Assembly: GCA_016706405.1 (NCBI GenBank)
Contig: JADJJT010000003.1
Location: forward strand, 124,001 to 188,000
Reading direction: 5' to 3'
Length of the DNA stretch: 64,000 bases
From: Sphingobacteriales bacterium
GTDB taxonomy: Bacteria; Bacteroidota; Bacteroidia; Chitinophagales; UBA2359
Shown: positions 47,305 through 55,251 of the stretch, one piece after another
How positions within the stretch are numbered: position 1 is the stretch's first letter
Layout of the letters: every line of letters begins with the position of its first letter
Position numbers and translations under genes: made by a program
Notes under the pieces: model-generated
Database searches by the model: none
What the model was told of the DNA's origin: nothing
What the model saw: the letters and a program-made list of their open reading frames with translations, nothing else

Positions 47305-48483
47305 GGTAATGTTCACCAAGTCTCCGGCATCAAATTGATTTTTTGCGGCGGGCAGTATAACCAAACAATTTGCTGTTACAAACGGCTTTAGTTTATACGA
47401 CTCCTGGTCGTCGAGCAATGTTACGCCATTTTCTTTTAGCTGACCTTTAAAAAAACAGGTGAGTGAGCCTTTTTTGTAAAAATTGTGTAACAAGGGAACA
47501 CTTATTGTTTGACCAAATGCTTGTTTGCTGCCCATTAATGTTTGCAAAGCGGGCAAAACATATTGGTAAAAACAGGTTAGCACCGAGGCCGGATTTCCGG
47601 GCAATCCAAACACTAATTTATTGCCAAAAACACCGAACAATATAGGTTTTCCGGGTTTTTGCGCAATCTTATGAAAAACAATGGTTACACCAATAGCTTG
47701 CAGTGCTTGAGGAACATAGTCGTAATTACCCGCCGACACCCCCCCTGTAACAAGCATTACGTCAGTTTTAGCCAAAGTTTGGGCAAATAATTGTTTTAAT
47801 GCATCCAAATCATCGGGAGCGGTGTTTGCTTCGGCGGCCTCAAAATGATGCTGTTTAAGTGCAGCTTGCAAGGTAATACTATTGCTTTCAAAAACTTGCC
47901 CGTATTGCAATGTCGCTTGTTTGTTGGCCTGTACTAATTCTTGCCCTGTTACAACTATACCTATAACGGGTTTAGCATGAACAACCACCTCATTAACCCC
48001 CAAGGAAGCCAAAAAGCCAATAGTGCCGGCATTTAAAGCTGTATGAACAGGAGCGGCAATGGCACCCGCTTCAATTTGAGAGCCTTTTTTCCGGATATTT
48101 ATTCCATGCTGGTATTTTTCGGGTTTTATTGTTATGGAATTATCATTTTCCAATACATCTTCTCGTATAATAACTGTATCGGCATTTTGAGGCACAGGTG
48201 CGCCGGTAAATATCCGGATGGTTTTGCCTTTTTCGAGGGTTTGTGGCTGGGTAAGGCCGGCGGGTGCTTCGTCTTGCAGTGGTACAGGTTGGTCAATGGC
48301 GGTATGGCTGTAGGCCAAAGCAAAGCCATCCATTGCCGACTGGTCAAAAGGGGGCGAGTTGGTGGGCGACAGCACCGGCTCGGCCAAATAACAGCCAAAG
48401 GCATTTGCAAGAGTTGTGGTAATTTTGGGTAAGGGCAGGCAATACTGGGTTATTAGCGAGGCGGCTTCTACAACAGATATCAT
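47293..48483 (-). CDS. moeA: Molybdopterin molybdenumtransferase MoeA
   Basis: 396 residues. MoeA inserts molybdate into adenylated molybdopterin. The signatures are SPPFDQSAMDGFAL, RIFTGAPVPQNADTVI and, in the MoCF domain, MLVTGGVSAGNYDYVPQAL and VFGLPGNPASV. The C-terminal beta domain is short but present. The ATG at 48483 gives MISVVEAASLIT. No other molybdenum cofactor gene is adjacent, so partners must be elsewhere. The 3' end overlaps the convergent hypothetical gene by 12 bases. Confidence 0.94.
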   Translation of the reverse strand: MISVVEAASLITQYCLPLPKITTTLANAFGCYLAEPVLSPTNSPPFDQSAMDGFALAYSHTAIDQPVPLQDEAPAGLTQPQTLEKGKTIRIFTGAPVPQNADTVIIREDVLENDNSITIKPEKYQHGINIRKKGSQIEAGAIAAPVHTALNAGTIGFLASLGVNEVVVHAKPVIGIVVTGQELVQANKQATLQYGQVFESNSITLQAALKQHHFEAAEANTAPDDLDALKQLFAQTLAKTDVMLVTGGVSAGNYDYVPQALQAIGVTIVFHKIAQKPGKPILFGVFGNKLVFGLPGNPASVLTCFYQYVLPALQTLMGSKQAFGQTISVPLLHNFYKKGSLTCFFKGQLKENGVTLLDDQESYKLKPFVTANCLVILPAAKNQFDAGDLVNITLIN

Positions 48484-48521
48484 TTTAGTTTGCAGTTACA
48501 AATTTTAATTATCAATTATTA

Positions 48522-49673
48522 TTAATAACAAGCATCAAGGCTTTTGGTGCCGTTACCCGCCGAAATCTGGCGTACAAATGCCTGCTTAAATCCTTTGTTT
48601 TTTACTTGCTTTGCGGCTTTATCGGCCTCGGTTTTATTGGCAAAAGGGCCTAATAATATTTTATTTAATTGATCGTTTTCGCACCAGGTAGCGTAAACCG
48701 AGCCAATATTTTTTAAGCCAACATAATTATTTAATGCTAATTGTTTTTTTGCCTCAACCTGCACCATATAGGTTAATCCGGCAATAACCGGCGCACAGTC
48801 GTTTTTTACCACCAACCAGTTAGCGGCGCGCTGTTTTTCGCTTTCGGGCATAATAAACGCATCTTTCAAGCCTTGTTTTTTTACTTTGTAAAGTGCTTCA
48901 TTTGCTTTTTGCCGGTCAGTAAACTTACCCAAAAATACCAAAGTACTGCCATCGGTATTTTTTTGGGTAGTAATTTTTCCAATATCAGCAAAAGCAGTAA
49001 ACTTCTCTAAGGGTGGATTGGTAAATGACCCTAATTTTATATAATAATTACCTGCCCTCGAAACAGTATTTTTTTGCGACATTGTTGCTGGCGATAATCC
49101 GGACTTTTCAATGGCAAACGCCTTGGGAAAGCCCAATTTCCGGATTTTTTTAGCTGCTGCCTCTGCCTCCTCCTTTGTTTGATAGTCGCCAATAAGCAGC
49201 CGGCGCTGGCCAGCATCGGTAAAATCTTCTTGTAGTTCGCCAAATTTGGCTAATTTTTGCTGCAAATTGGCTTTTCCCTGCACTGCACCGTCTAAAACGC
49301 TTAACTGTATTAAAAAATCGCCATCGCCTTTGCGCGGTGGTGTATCATCGGTGGCAGGGGTATAAGGTTGCGTATCGGTAGTATTAGTATTGGAAGGCGT
49401 ATTCTCGGTGGTGGGTGGTGGCGTATGGCTATCGGTTGGATTAGTATTTTCAGTTGGCAAATGCTGCGTAGGCTGTGTATTTGTTTGGGTGGTAGGGTCT
49501 GTAGCAGGTGGAGCCTCTACGGGTGGATTAGCAGGCGTTTCTGTGGGCGGTTTAGGCTGTTTTTTTAATATTCCAGTTAAAAAATCCGGATTGCGGTTAA
49601 GCAGTAACACCAAAATAAAAGCAATAACACCAACAACTACGGTGGCTACCAATCCTTTAAATACTTCAATCAT
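48522..49673 (-). CDS. SPOR domain-containing membrane protein
   Basis: 383 residues. One N-terminal membrane helix (FKGLVATVVVGVIAFILVLL) is followed by a proline/threonine-rich linker of about 90 residues (rich in TPPPTTENT). Three SPOR-like repeats follow, with FLIQLSVLDGA, NYYIKLGSFTNPPLEKF and TYMVQVEAKKQ. SPOR domains bind denuded peptidoglycan glycans, often at the division site. The protein is anchored in the inner membrane with the SPOR units in the periplasm. It lies between moeA and serS on the same strand. Confidence 0.82.
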   Translation of the reverse strand: MIEVFKGLVATVVVGVIAFILVLLLNRNPDFLTGILKKQPKPPTETPANPPVEAPPATDPTTQTNTQPTQHLPTENTNPTDSHTPPPTTENTPSNTNTTDTQPYTPATDDTPPRKGDGDFLIQLSVLDGAVQGKANLQQKLAKFGELQEDFTDAGQRRLLIGDYQTKEEAEAAAKKIRKLGFPKAFAIEKSGLSPATMSQKNTVSRAGNYYIKLGSFTNPPLEKFTAFADIGKITTQKNTDGSTLVFLGKFTDRQKANEALYKVKKQGLKDAFIMPESEKQRAANWLVVKNDCAPVIAGLTYMVQVEAKKQLALNNYVGLKNIGSVYATWCENDQLNKILLGPFANKTEADKAAKQVKNKGFKQAFVRQISAGNGTKSLDACY

Positions 49674-49747
49674 AACAAACTATCTATATTTATAATTGAG
49701 CTAACAAGAAAATATTTCAATACAAATAACTGTTGTTTTGGCCTTCT

Positions 49748-51025
49748 TTAATTTATTATATCGAAGCCTGTATAGGAGCGCAAAACTTCGGGTATAATTA
49801 TTCCGTTTGGCGTTTGATTATTTTCGAGCAAGGTAGCTACTATACGTGCCAGGGCAAGGGCGCTGCCGTTTAAAGTGTGCACCAATATATTTTTTCCGGA
49901 TTTGGCATCTTTAAAGCGGGTTTGCATCCGGTTGCTCTGAAAAGTTTCGAAGTTTGACACCGAACTAACCTCGAGCCAACGTTGCTGGGCTGCCGAGTAA
50001 GTTTCAAAATCGTAAGTGAGTGCCGAAGCAAACGACATATCGCCGCTGCATAATTGCAGTATCCGGTAGGGTAATTGCAGTTTTTGCAGTAAACCCTCTA
50101 CGTGTTGCACCATTTCGTTTAATATTTCGTAGGATTTTTCGGGATGTGCTATTTGTACTATTTCAATTTTATCGAATTGGTGTACGCGGTTTAAGCCTCG
50201 CACGTGCGCGCCATACGAGCCGGCCTCCCGCCTGAAACAGGGCGTATAACCGACCATTTTAATAGGCAAATCGGCTTGTTTTACAACTTCGTTGCGATAA
50301 ATATTGGTAATTGGTACTTCGGCGGTTGGTATCAGGTAGAGGTCGTCTAAGGTGGCGTGGTACATTTGCCCTTCTTTGTCGGGTAGTTGCCCCGTGCCGT
50401 AGGCGCTGTTTTGGTTTACCATCAGGGGCGGAATTACCTCGTTAAAGCCTGCGGCGATAGCTTGGTCTAAAAAAAAGGCGATAAGGGCGCGCTGTAGTTT
50501 AGCACCTTTACCCAAATACACCGGAAAACCAGCTCCGGTAAGTTTAACGCCCAATTCAAGGCTCATTAAATTGTATTTTTCGCAAAGTTCCCAGTGGGGC
50601 GTAGCTTCATTGTTGTTAAAATCGGGCACATTACCCCATTGTTTGACAATTTTGTTGTCATCTGGGGTTTTGCCTTGTGGTACCGAAGCATGAGGAAGGT
50701 TTGGCAGCAAAACCATTAACTCATTTTGTTTGGTTTCGGCTACTTGCATTTGTTCTTCTAAAAGGGCAGCTTGGATTTTTAGTTCGGCAACTTGTTTTTT
50801 TAGTTCGTCGGCCTCGCTGCGTTTGCCTGTTTTGTATAGCGCACCAATTTGGTCGGCTAAGGTTTTATTTTGATATAAAATTTCATCTACTTGTTTTTGC
50901 AGGTTGCGGCGTTGGGCATCAATTTCTATAATTTGATCGACAAAATGCAGGTCGGCAAAGTTTTTTACGGTAAGGCGTTGGCGCACAAAGTTGGGGTTTG
51001 CACGCAACAGGGCAATTTCGAGCAT
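49748..51025 (-). CDS. serS: Serine-tRNA ligase
   Basis: 425 residues. The N-terminal tRNA-binding coiled coil (IIEIDAQRRNLQKQVDEIL) is followed by the class II core. Motif 2 is TPCFRREAGSYG and motif 3 is LNGSALALARIVATLLENNQ. The ATG at 51025 gives MLEIALLRANPNFVRQRL, the usual start. It charges tRNA-Ser (and tRNA-Sec where present). A well-formed Bacteroidota promoter lies about 85 bases upstream. Confidence 0.96.
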   Translation of the reverse strand: MLEIALLRANPNFVRQRLTVKNFADLHFVDQIIEIDAQRRNLQKQVDEILYQNKTLADQIGALYKTGKRSEADELKKQVAELKIQAALLEEQMQVAETKQNELMVLLPNLPHASVPQGKTPDDNKIVKQWGNVPDFNNNEATPHWELCEKYNLMSLELGVKLTGAGFPVYLGKGAKLQRALIAFFLDQAIAAGFNEVIPPLMVNQNSAYGTGQLPDKEGQMYHATLDDLYLIPTAEVPITNIYRNEVVKQADLPIKMVGYTPCFRREAGSYGAHVRGLNRVHQFDKIEIVQIAHPEKSYEILNEMVQHVEGLLQKLQLPYRILQLCSGDMSFASALTYDFETYSAAQQRWLEVSSVSNFETFQSNRMQTRFKDAKSGKNILVHTLNGSALALARIVATLLENNQTPNGIIIPEVLRSYTGFDIIN

Positions 51026-51105
51026 ATAAGGTAAATAAAGAAGGCAAGTAAAATGGGGAAAACAGCGGAAAAAATATCCGGATATAATAAAACAAAATTA
51101 TGCCA

Positions 51106-51137
51106 CAAAGATACAATAAGTTGATGGCTTAGGCAAA
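51106..51137 (-). promoter_or_regulatory. Promoter of serS
   Basis: On the minus strand, TTTG (51134-51137) and TATCTTTG (51106-51113) are separated by 20 bases. This is the ideal Bacteroidota -33/-7 arrangement. The decayed toxin gene ends just upstream of it. Confidence 0.65.
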
Positions 51138-51144
51138 TTTTGGT

Positions 51145-51264
51145 TCATAAGGGTTGTCCGGCAATCTCTTTCAACAAATTATTTATTTTGGCTACCATTT
51201 TAGGATCATTTTTCTGGCAATACAAATAGTCTTCTCAATACTCGTCCACAAAAATATATTTCAC
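51145..51264 (-). pseudogene. YoeB/Txe-type toxin remnant
   Basis: From the GTG at 51264, which overlaps the antitoxin stop as GTGA, the frame reads KYIFVDEY, a TGA stop at 51235-51237, then EDYLYCQKNDPKMVAKINNLLKEIAGQP before a second stop. In my recollection of YoeB the stop replaces tryptophan (TGG to TGA) and the YC replaces YW. The C-terminal half of the toxin with its catalytic histidine is missing. It is therefore a dead, truncated RNase toxin of the YoeB family. It was found by reading the sequence; the frame is too short and broken to be called automatically. Confidence 0.75.
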
Positions 51265-51398
51265 AGTTCGACGAGCTCTTTCTGATAGGAGTTTTCACTT
51301 TTTAATTTTTCTATGGCAGAATCCAATCTTTTTTCATTAATTTTTGAAGATAATTCATGTTGGGTAGCATTTAATGAATTGTATTCCTCTAAAGACAT
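51261..51398 (-). pseudogene. Phd/YefM antitoxin, C-terminal remnant
   Basis: A 45-residue frame from an ATG at 51398 reads MSLEEYNSLNATQHELSSK, then RLDSAIEKLK and YQKELVEL. This is the second half of a Phd/YefM-type antitoxin, the part that wraps the toxin. The DNA-binding N-terminus is absent: an in-frame TAA lies six codons upstream. The 4-base GTGA overlap with the toxin frame preserves the original operon layout. Residual expression is possible but cannot be told from the sequence. Confidence 0.72.
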
Positions 51399-51534
51399 AT
51401 TTTTGTATTCAGGTTAGATACTTGAAATTTTTTTTCAATGAGGGCGAGTCACCGTAATACCGCAATCGTCCCTGACTTGATTTACAAGTCCCCCCTGCTC
51501 CCTCTCAATTTCAAAAAATCAATTCTCCGTGCTT

Positions 51535-52223
51535 TTATAAAAGCCTGAATCGGATGGGCAAAGTATAAGAAACCCGCAGATTTTGGCCTTTTTGCCCGCC
51601 TGGTTTCCATTAAGGCATGGTTTGAACCAATCTTATTGCCTCCTCTTCTAAAGAGCCCTTTGCCGGATTCTCGTTGTATTGGGTTTTATCGCCTGAGTTA
51701 ATTTCTATTTTAGGGTAGTCAACCCCTTTTATGGTTTGAACATTAGCTATTGAACCATCTTCCTCTACTGTAAATTTTAATATTACTGTTCCTTCAACGC
51801 CATTTTCTTTGGCTATGGCGGGGTAACGCATGTTTTTCGTTATCCACCTAAGCATGGCAAGCCTACCGCCATTTAAAAATTCGGGCTTTTGCAGCACTTC
51901 ATTTTCTTCCCATACTTTTTGGGGGTTAGTTGCCTCCTTAGTTTCTGCGGAATTTGCAGCAGCTTTTTCCTCCTTATCTATTGGTGAAGCTTGGACGGTT
52001 TTATTGGTGTTGGCGTTTGATGCAGGGGGAAGGTTGGTAAATTCCTGATTTTTTGTAACTTGCATTTTTCGCCCTCCACAACAGTTGTATCAACAGATAC
52101 TTTAGGGGGTGACTTGTCTGCATTCATATCATATTTGCCAATTACTGCGGCTATTATGGTTGCAAAAGCGCCTATGGCTGCTACAATCACTGTTGTTTTG
52201 TTGTTATTGCTTCCTTTTTCCAT
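51535..52223 (-). pseudogene. TonB-type energy transducer, doubly disrupted
   Basis: The start at 52223 (MEKGSNNNKTTVIVAAIGAF) gives a single membrane helix. The frame is lost after VVEGEK at about 52069-52074, where the A run is one base short, and resumes in another frame as MQVTKNQEF. A periplasmic linker leads to the TonB C-terminal domain (RYPAIAKENGVEGTVILKFTV). A TAA at 51610-51612 cuts it after LVQTMP. The same frame then continues open as WKPGGQKGQNLRVSYTLPIRF to 51535. Homologues read MPKWKPG, so AAA to TAA explains the stop. Two independent lesions make real decay more likely than a single error. Confidence 0.78.
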
Positions 52224-52565
52224 TGGATTTATTTTTTTGGCTAATGGCCAAAATTTACAGCGCTACTTATTTTAGAGGTAAAAGTAGGAAAACCCGACTT
52301 AATTTGTCGCTAAACCGGCAAATAGTTATTACATAAATTTTTATTTTATTTGTTTGCAAATTTATAGTATCCGGATTTTTTTAGGCCTGCGATACATCAA
52401 AGATGTTAATCTTGCCCGTTGTGTTATAGTGCAGCGACCTTAAATACTATCCGGAGAAGTTGGCAAAATAGTCGCATTAGTTTTCGGATTTACCCCCACT
52501 TTCGCATCAAATAGTAGTTTCTTTTGTTTTGTACGTCAAGTATTTTTTTTGTTGAATGCTTAGCC
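52224..52565. other. Intergenic region with repeat R3A
   Basis: 342 bases between the tonB remnant and ygiD. It holds the R3 repeat copy listed separately and two TCCGGA sites. No gene is recognisable. Confidence 0.4.
52326..52385 (+). repeat. Repeat R3, copy A
   Basis: About 55 bases similar to 60712-60776 in the same orientation, around 80% identical by hand alignment. Shared cores include TTATTTTAT, TGCAA, TTTATA and TCC-GAT. It lies at the left end of the accessory region. Confidence 0.5.
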
Positions 52566-53462
52566 TTACTGAATAATAAAACTCCGCTCGCTAAAAGCAG
52601 GTAACGAGGGGGGCGCTTCGTAAAAGTAACGAATATCATCAGTGCTGTCAGTCATTCCTAAGCTATACAGAACAGGCACATAATGGTCTGGTGTTGGTGC
52701 TGCCAACATGCCAAGCTTATGGCTGTTTTCGTAGTTTATAATATTGGCAAAATTTCTTTCATCAATTTGTTTTTTTAGCCAGGCATCATATTCCATTTCC
52801 CAACCATAGGGTGTCCTATCATTCTGCCTCATTTTTTGTCCGGCAAGCCTAAGATTATGAATAAGAGAACCACTGCCTATAATTAACACGCCTTTGTTTC
52901 GTAATGATTTTAGCTGCTTTCCTAACTCGTAATGGTATTCGGGCTTTGCATAATAATCAATGCTCATCTGAAAAACCGGAATATTACCATTCGGAAACAA
53001 GTGCATAAGCATTGGCCAGGCTCCGTGGTCTAAACCCCAATCAGAGGTTTCTGTAATCGAGGGAACAATTTTTTTAACTTCATGCGCTATATCCGGCGCT
53101 CCTTTGGCCTTATAATATACTTTGTAATACTCCTCCGGAAAACCGTAATAGTCATATATCTGTTTTTGTTCTGATGAAATATTTACAAAGGTTCCTTTGG
53201 TACACCAATGTGCCGATACTACCAATGCTGCTTTTACCTCGAAGTCTTTTTGTAAGGTAGTTCCAAGTTTAAACAACTCGTTCCAAAACGGTCGCTGCTC
53301 TTTTGTCATTGGAATATCCATTGGGTTTCCATGCGAGGTAAACAATACCGGCATTCTTTTACTTTGTAAAGGAAGGGTATCGGTAAATGTTTTTAAACTA
53401 CTTAATGTGCTCATGGCTGTTAATCCTAAAATTGTTTTTTGAAAAAATTCTTTTCTGTTCAT
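52566..53462 (-). CDS. ygiD: 4,5-DOPA-extradiol-dioxygenase-like protein (YgiD/LigB family)
   Basis: 298 residues. A Tat/Sec-like leader (FFQKTILGLTAMSTLSSLK) precedes the LigB-fold domain. Metal-ligand histidines are in LFTSHGNPMDIPM, VVSAHWCTKG, DWGLDHGAWPML and GSGSLIHNLR; PTPDHYVPVLYSLG closes the family signature. E. coli YgiD opens the aromatic ring of L-DOPA between carbons 4 and 5; the bacterial physiological substrate is uncertain. The leader suggests the periplasm, unusual for this family. It is the first intact gene of the accessory region. Confidence 0.85.
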   Translation of the reverse strand: MNRKEFFQKTILGLTAMSTLSSLKTFTDTLPLQSKRMPVLFTSHGNPMDIPMTKEQRPFWNELFKLGTTLQKDFEVKAALVVSAHWCTKGTFVNISSEQKQIYDYYGFPEEYYKVYYKAKGAPDIAHEVKKIVPSITETSDWGLDHGAWPMLMHLFPNGNIPVFQMSIDYYAKPEYHYELGKQLKSLRNKGVLIIGSGSLIHNLRLAGQKMRQNDRTPYGWEMEYDAWLKKQIDERNFANIINYENSHKLGMLAAPTPDHYVPVLYSLGMTDSTDDIRYFYEAPPSLPAFSERSFIIQ

Positions 53463-53875
53463 AACTATATTATTTTTTTGGCCGAATACTTTGTCAAACA
53501 GTTATTGCTAACAACAGTCTGTTTAAAAGCCATAATTTTTCATCAAATTTACGTTTAAGTTATAAATAGAGGTAATTTGGGGCCTTTTTTGTCTTTAACA
53601 AATCCGGAGGAAGTATGTTTTGAAGTGGGTTGTCTAAATTTAATCCGGATAAAAAACAGGGCGTAAATTTATCCGAAAAATATCTAAAATGCAATTTTAT
53701 CCGGAAGTAACAGGCTAAAACTTAGGCCTTCAAAATTCAAAGTTGATACTTGCCTAAAACGCGGTAAATGTAGCTACGGCGGGCAGTTTAGCCCAAAAAC
53801 CACCTAAATAAAATTTGAGTTGTGCAACGGCTGCCATTGTTAGCGGTTCGTTGTTATCATTGTTAGTTCTGAACT
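53463..53875. other. Intergenic region with repeat R1A
   Basis: 413 bases between ygiD and the DUF1801 gene. It contains three TCCGGA sites close together near 53603, 53645 and 53700, then repeat R1A. No gene seen. Confidence 0.4.
53748..53846 (+). repeat. Repeat R1, copy A
   Basis: A 99-base element with a near-identical first half at 59910-60010, same orientation. The shared core runs from CTTGCCTAAAACGCGG through GTAGCTACGGCGGGC to TAGCCCAAAAAC. The right part of each copy ends in GTTGTGCAACGG and TGTTAG. The function is unknown; the ends look like recombination-site or REP-type structures. Confidence 0.7.
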
Positions 53876-54214
53876 TTATTCTTTAACCAAAATAGTGAAC
53901 CATTCTTCTAAAAGTTTGGTGTTAATGTCAGCAGTCTTTTTCAGTTTTATGTGTCGCATTGTTTTTCCTGTTCCCTCTAACAAATTATTAGGGTCGTTCA
54001 GTTTTTCAAAACCACTATAGAACCCAAGATTGACGTGGTTTTTATTTGATTGCAGATAAGCAAAGTCTTTAGCCGTTTTAAAAATTGGTCTGCTCCATTT
54101 GAACTCTTCCGTTACATTCGACACGGTTTGATGAATTAAGTTCCGTACTATTTCCATAATTTCCTTTTGTTCATTTGGAGCATTGTGTATGTATTCTGTT
54201 ACTTCTTTGTTCAT
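53876..54214 (-). CDS. DUF1801 (YdhG-like) family protein
   Basis: 112 residues. It reads EVTEYIHNAPNEQKEIMEIVRNL, then TEEFKWSRPIFK and NLGFYSGFEKLNDPNNLLEGTGKTMRHIKLK. These are the conserved parts of the DUF1801/YdhG family of small single-domain proteins, structurally known but of unclear function. It is on the same strand as the AlkD-like and TfoX genes, and lies between the R1A repeat and a 56-residue ORF. Small size and repeat-flanked position fit a mobile gene cassette. Confidence 0.8.
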   Translation of the reverse strand: MNKEVTEYIHNAPNEQKEIMEIVRNLIHQTVSNVTEEFKWSRPIFKTAKDFAYLQSNKNHVNLGFYSGFEKLNDPNNLLEGTGKTMRHIKLKKTADINTKLLEEWFTILVKE

Positions 54215-54235
54215 TGTTTTTCTGGATTAATTTAT

Positions 54236-54406
54236 TTATAAATTTCGTTTACCGGCTTCCATTGCGATAAACTCTGGTAAATATTCCGGCGTACAGCCTT
54301 TGGATACCATTTTGCCTTTATACAATCCTGTTTTTTCACCAATAGAGATACAACGTTTTCGATATTGCTTATCATAAACCCCAATCCATCCTGCGGTGAA
54401 ATTCAT
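54236..54406 (-). CDS. Short hypothetical protein, translationally coupled
   Basis: 56 residues, below the size usually called. The ATG at 54406 follows the TAG of the AlkD-like gene by three bases, so the two are probably co-translated. It reads GWIGVYDKQYRKRCIS then GLYKGKMVSKGCTPEYLPEF with no signal or membrane helix. Two cysteines are present. No family is recognised. Support comes from the tight spacing and protein-like composition; it could also be a leftover fragment. Confidence 0.45.
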   Translation of the reverse strand: MNFTAGWIGVYDKQYRKRCISIGEKTGLYKGKMVSKGCTPEYLPEFIAMEAGKRNL

Positions 54407-54409
54407 TGC

Positions 54410-54877
54410 CTATTGTACTTCAGGATTTTCTTTTTCAATCCCTTTTTCTATTTTAGAAAGTAGGTATTCGGTGTTCTCAGGTGGGGTTTGGCCGACCCAA
54501 CGCAATCTTCCTTGGTAGTACCAAAAAATGCGTCTTTGTAGTGGTAGTGGACTATTTTCCCAAGATTCCATTAAAGTTATAGTTGCTTTGACTTTGGCAA
54601 GTTGGTTTGCCATAAGCCAATCGATGAGCTGTAGTCTTTCATATTCGTTGTGTTGGCAGATGTCGTTGCATAATACATCAATTGTTTGTTGTGAAAGTTG
54701 ATTTTTGTCCATTATCAATATTGCCAATTGTCGAGGTAAAAAATCATCCGAAGACCAAAGTTCCATAGCTAAAGCGTGGTCTTTTTTAATTTCTTTTGCC
54801 ATTTTACGTAAGTCGCCCAGTTTGGTCGATTCGTTGATTTGCCGCAGAATGTTATCTACTTTTAAAGAAGTCTTCAT
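54410..54877 (-). CDS. DNA alkylation repair-like HEAT protein (AlkD family fragment size)
   Basis: 155 residues, all helical. It reads LGDLRKMAKEIKKDHALAMELW, SSDDFLPRQLAILI, LCNDICQHNEYERLQLIDWLM and PLQRRIFWYYQGRLRW. These helical HEAT-like repeats match the AlkD type of DNA glycosylases that bind alkylated bases. Full AlkD proteins are about 230 residues, so this short form may lack the C-terminal repeats or belong to a related clade. It precedes the 56-residue ORF and follows the TfoX gene by 7 bases, so the three form an operon. Confidence 0.65.
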   Translation of the reverse strand: MKTSLKVDNILRQINESTKLGDLRKMAKEIKKDHALAMELWSSDDFLPRQLAILIMDKNQLSQQTIDVLCNDICQHNEYERLQLIDWLMANQLAKVKATITLMESWENSPLPLQRRIFWYYQGRLRWVGQTPPENTEYLLSKIEKGIEKENPEVQ

Positions 54878-54884
54878 TTTTATA

Positions 54885-55190
54885 TTAATTACCTACATAT
54901 TTTAAAGCTGCTTTAGCGTATTTTCCCCAATCATCCTTATAATCAAACGGGATTTGAACCCATTCTTTCATTGGTCGTTTTTTTTCAGATGGGTCAAATA
55001 AATGGGAACCGTCTAGACTTAAAGCTTCTGAATGCTTTTCACCTGCCAGCTTAAACACCATTTCGTTTTGAAAAAAACAGATAAATGCTTTTCCGTTTAT
55101 TTTAAAACAAGGCTTCCCAAACATTTGACTTTGTTCGGTGCCTTTTAATTTTTGTCCGATTGCAATATATAATTCTTGTTCCTTTGTCAT
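54885..55190 (-). CDS. TfoX N-terminal domain protein
   Basis: 101 residues. The pattern MFGKPCFKINGKAFICFFQNEMVFKL, then EALSLDGSHLFDPSEKKRPMKEWVQIPFDY, is the TfoX_N/YjbR-like fold seen in small stand-alone proteins. Full TfoX regulates competence, but the lone N-terminal domain has no established job. First gene of a three-gene unit with the AlkD-like gene and the 56-residue ORF. Confidence 0.78.
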   Translation of the reverse strand: MTKEQELYIAIGQKLKGTEQSQMFGKPCFKINGKAFICFFQNEMVFKLAGEKHSEALSLDGSHLFDPSEKKRPMKEWVQIPFDYKDDWGKYAKAALKYVGN

Positions 55191-55251
55191 ATTAGTGTTT
55201 GTTGGCTGTGGGTGGTTTTACAATTCTGACTAACGTTTTATATTACTGTTC

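Noticed and set aside
51145..51264. UGA read as tryptophan (alternative genetic code)
   Set aside because: Intact genes throughout use TGA as stop or avoid it in frame, and TAA stops also interrupt other genes; simple decay explains the toxin.
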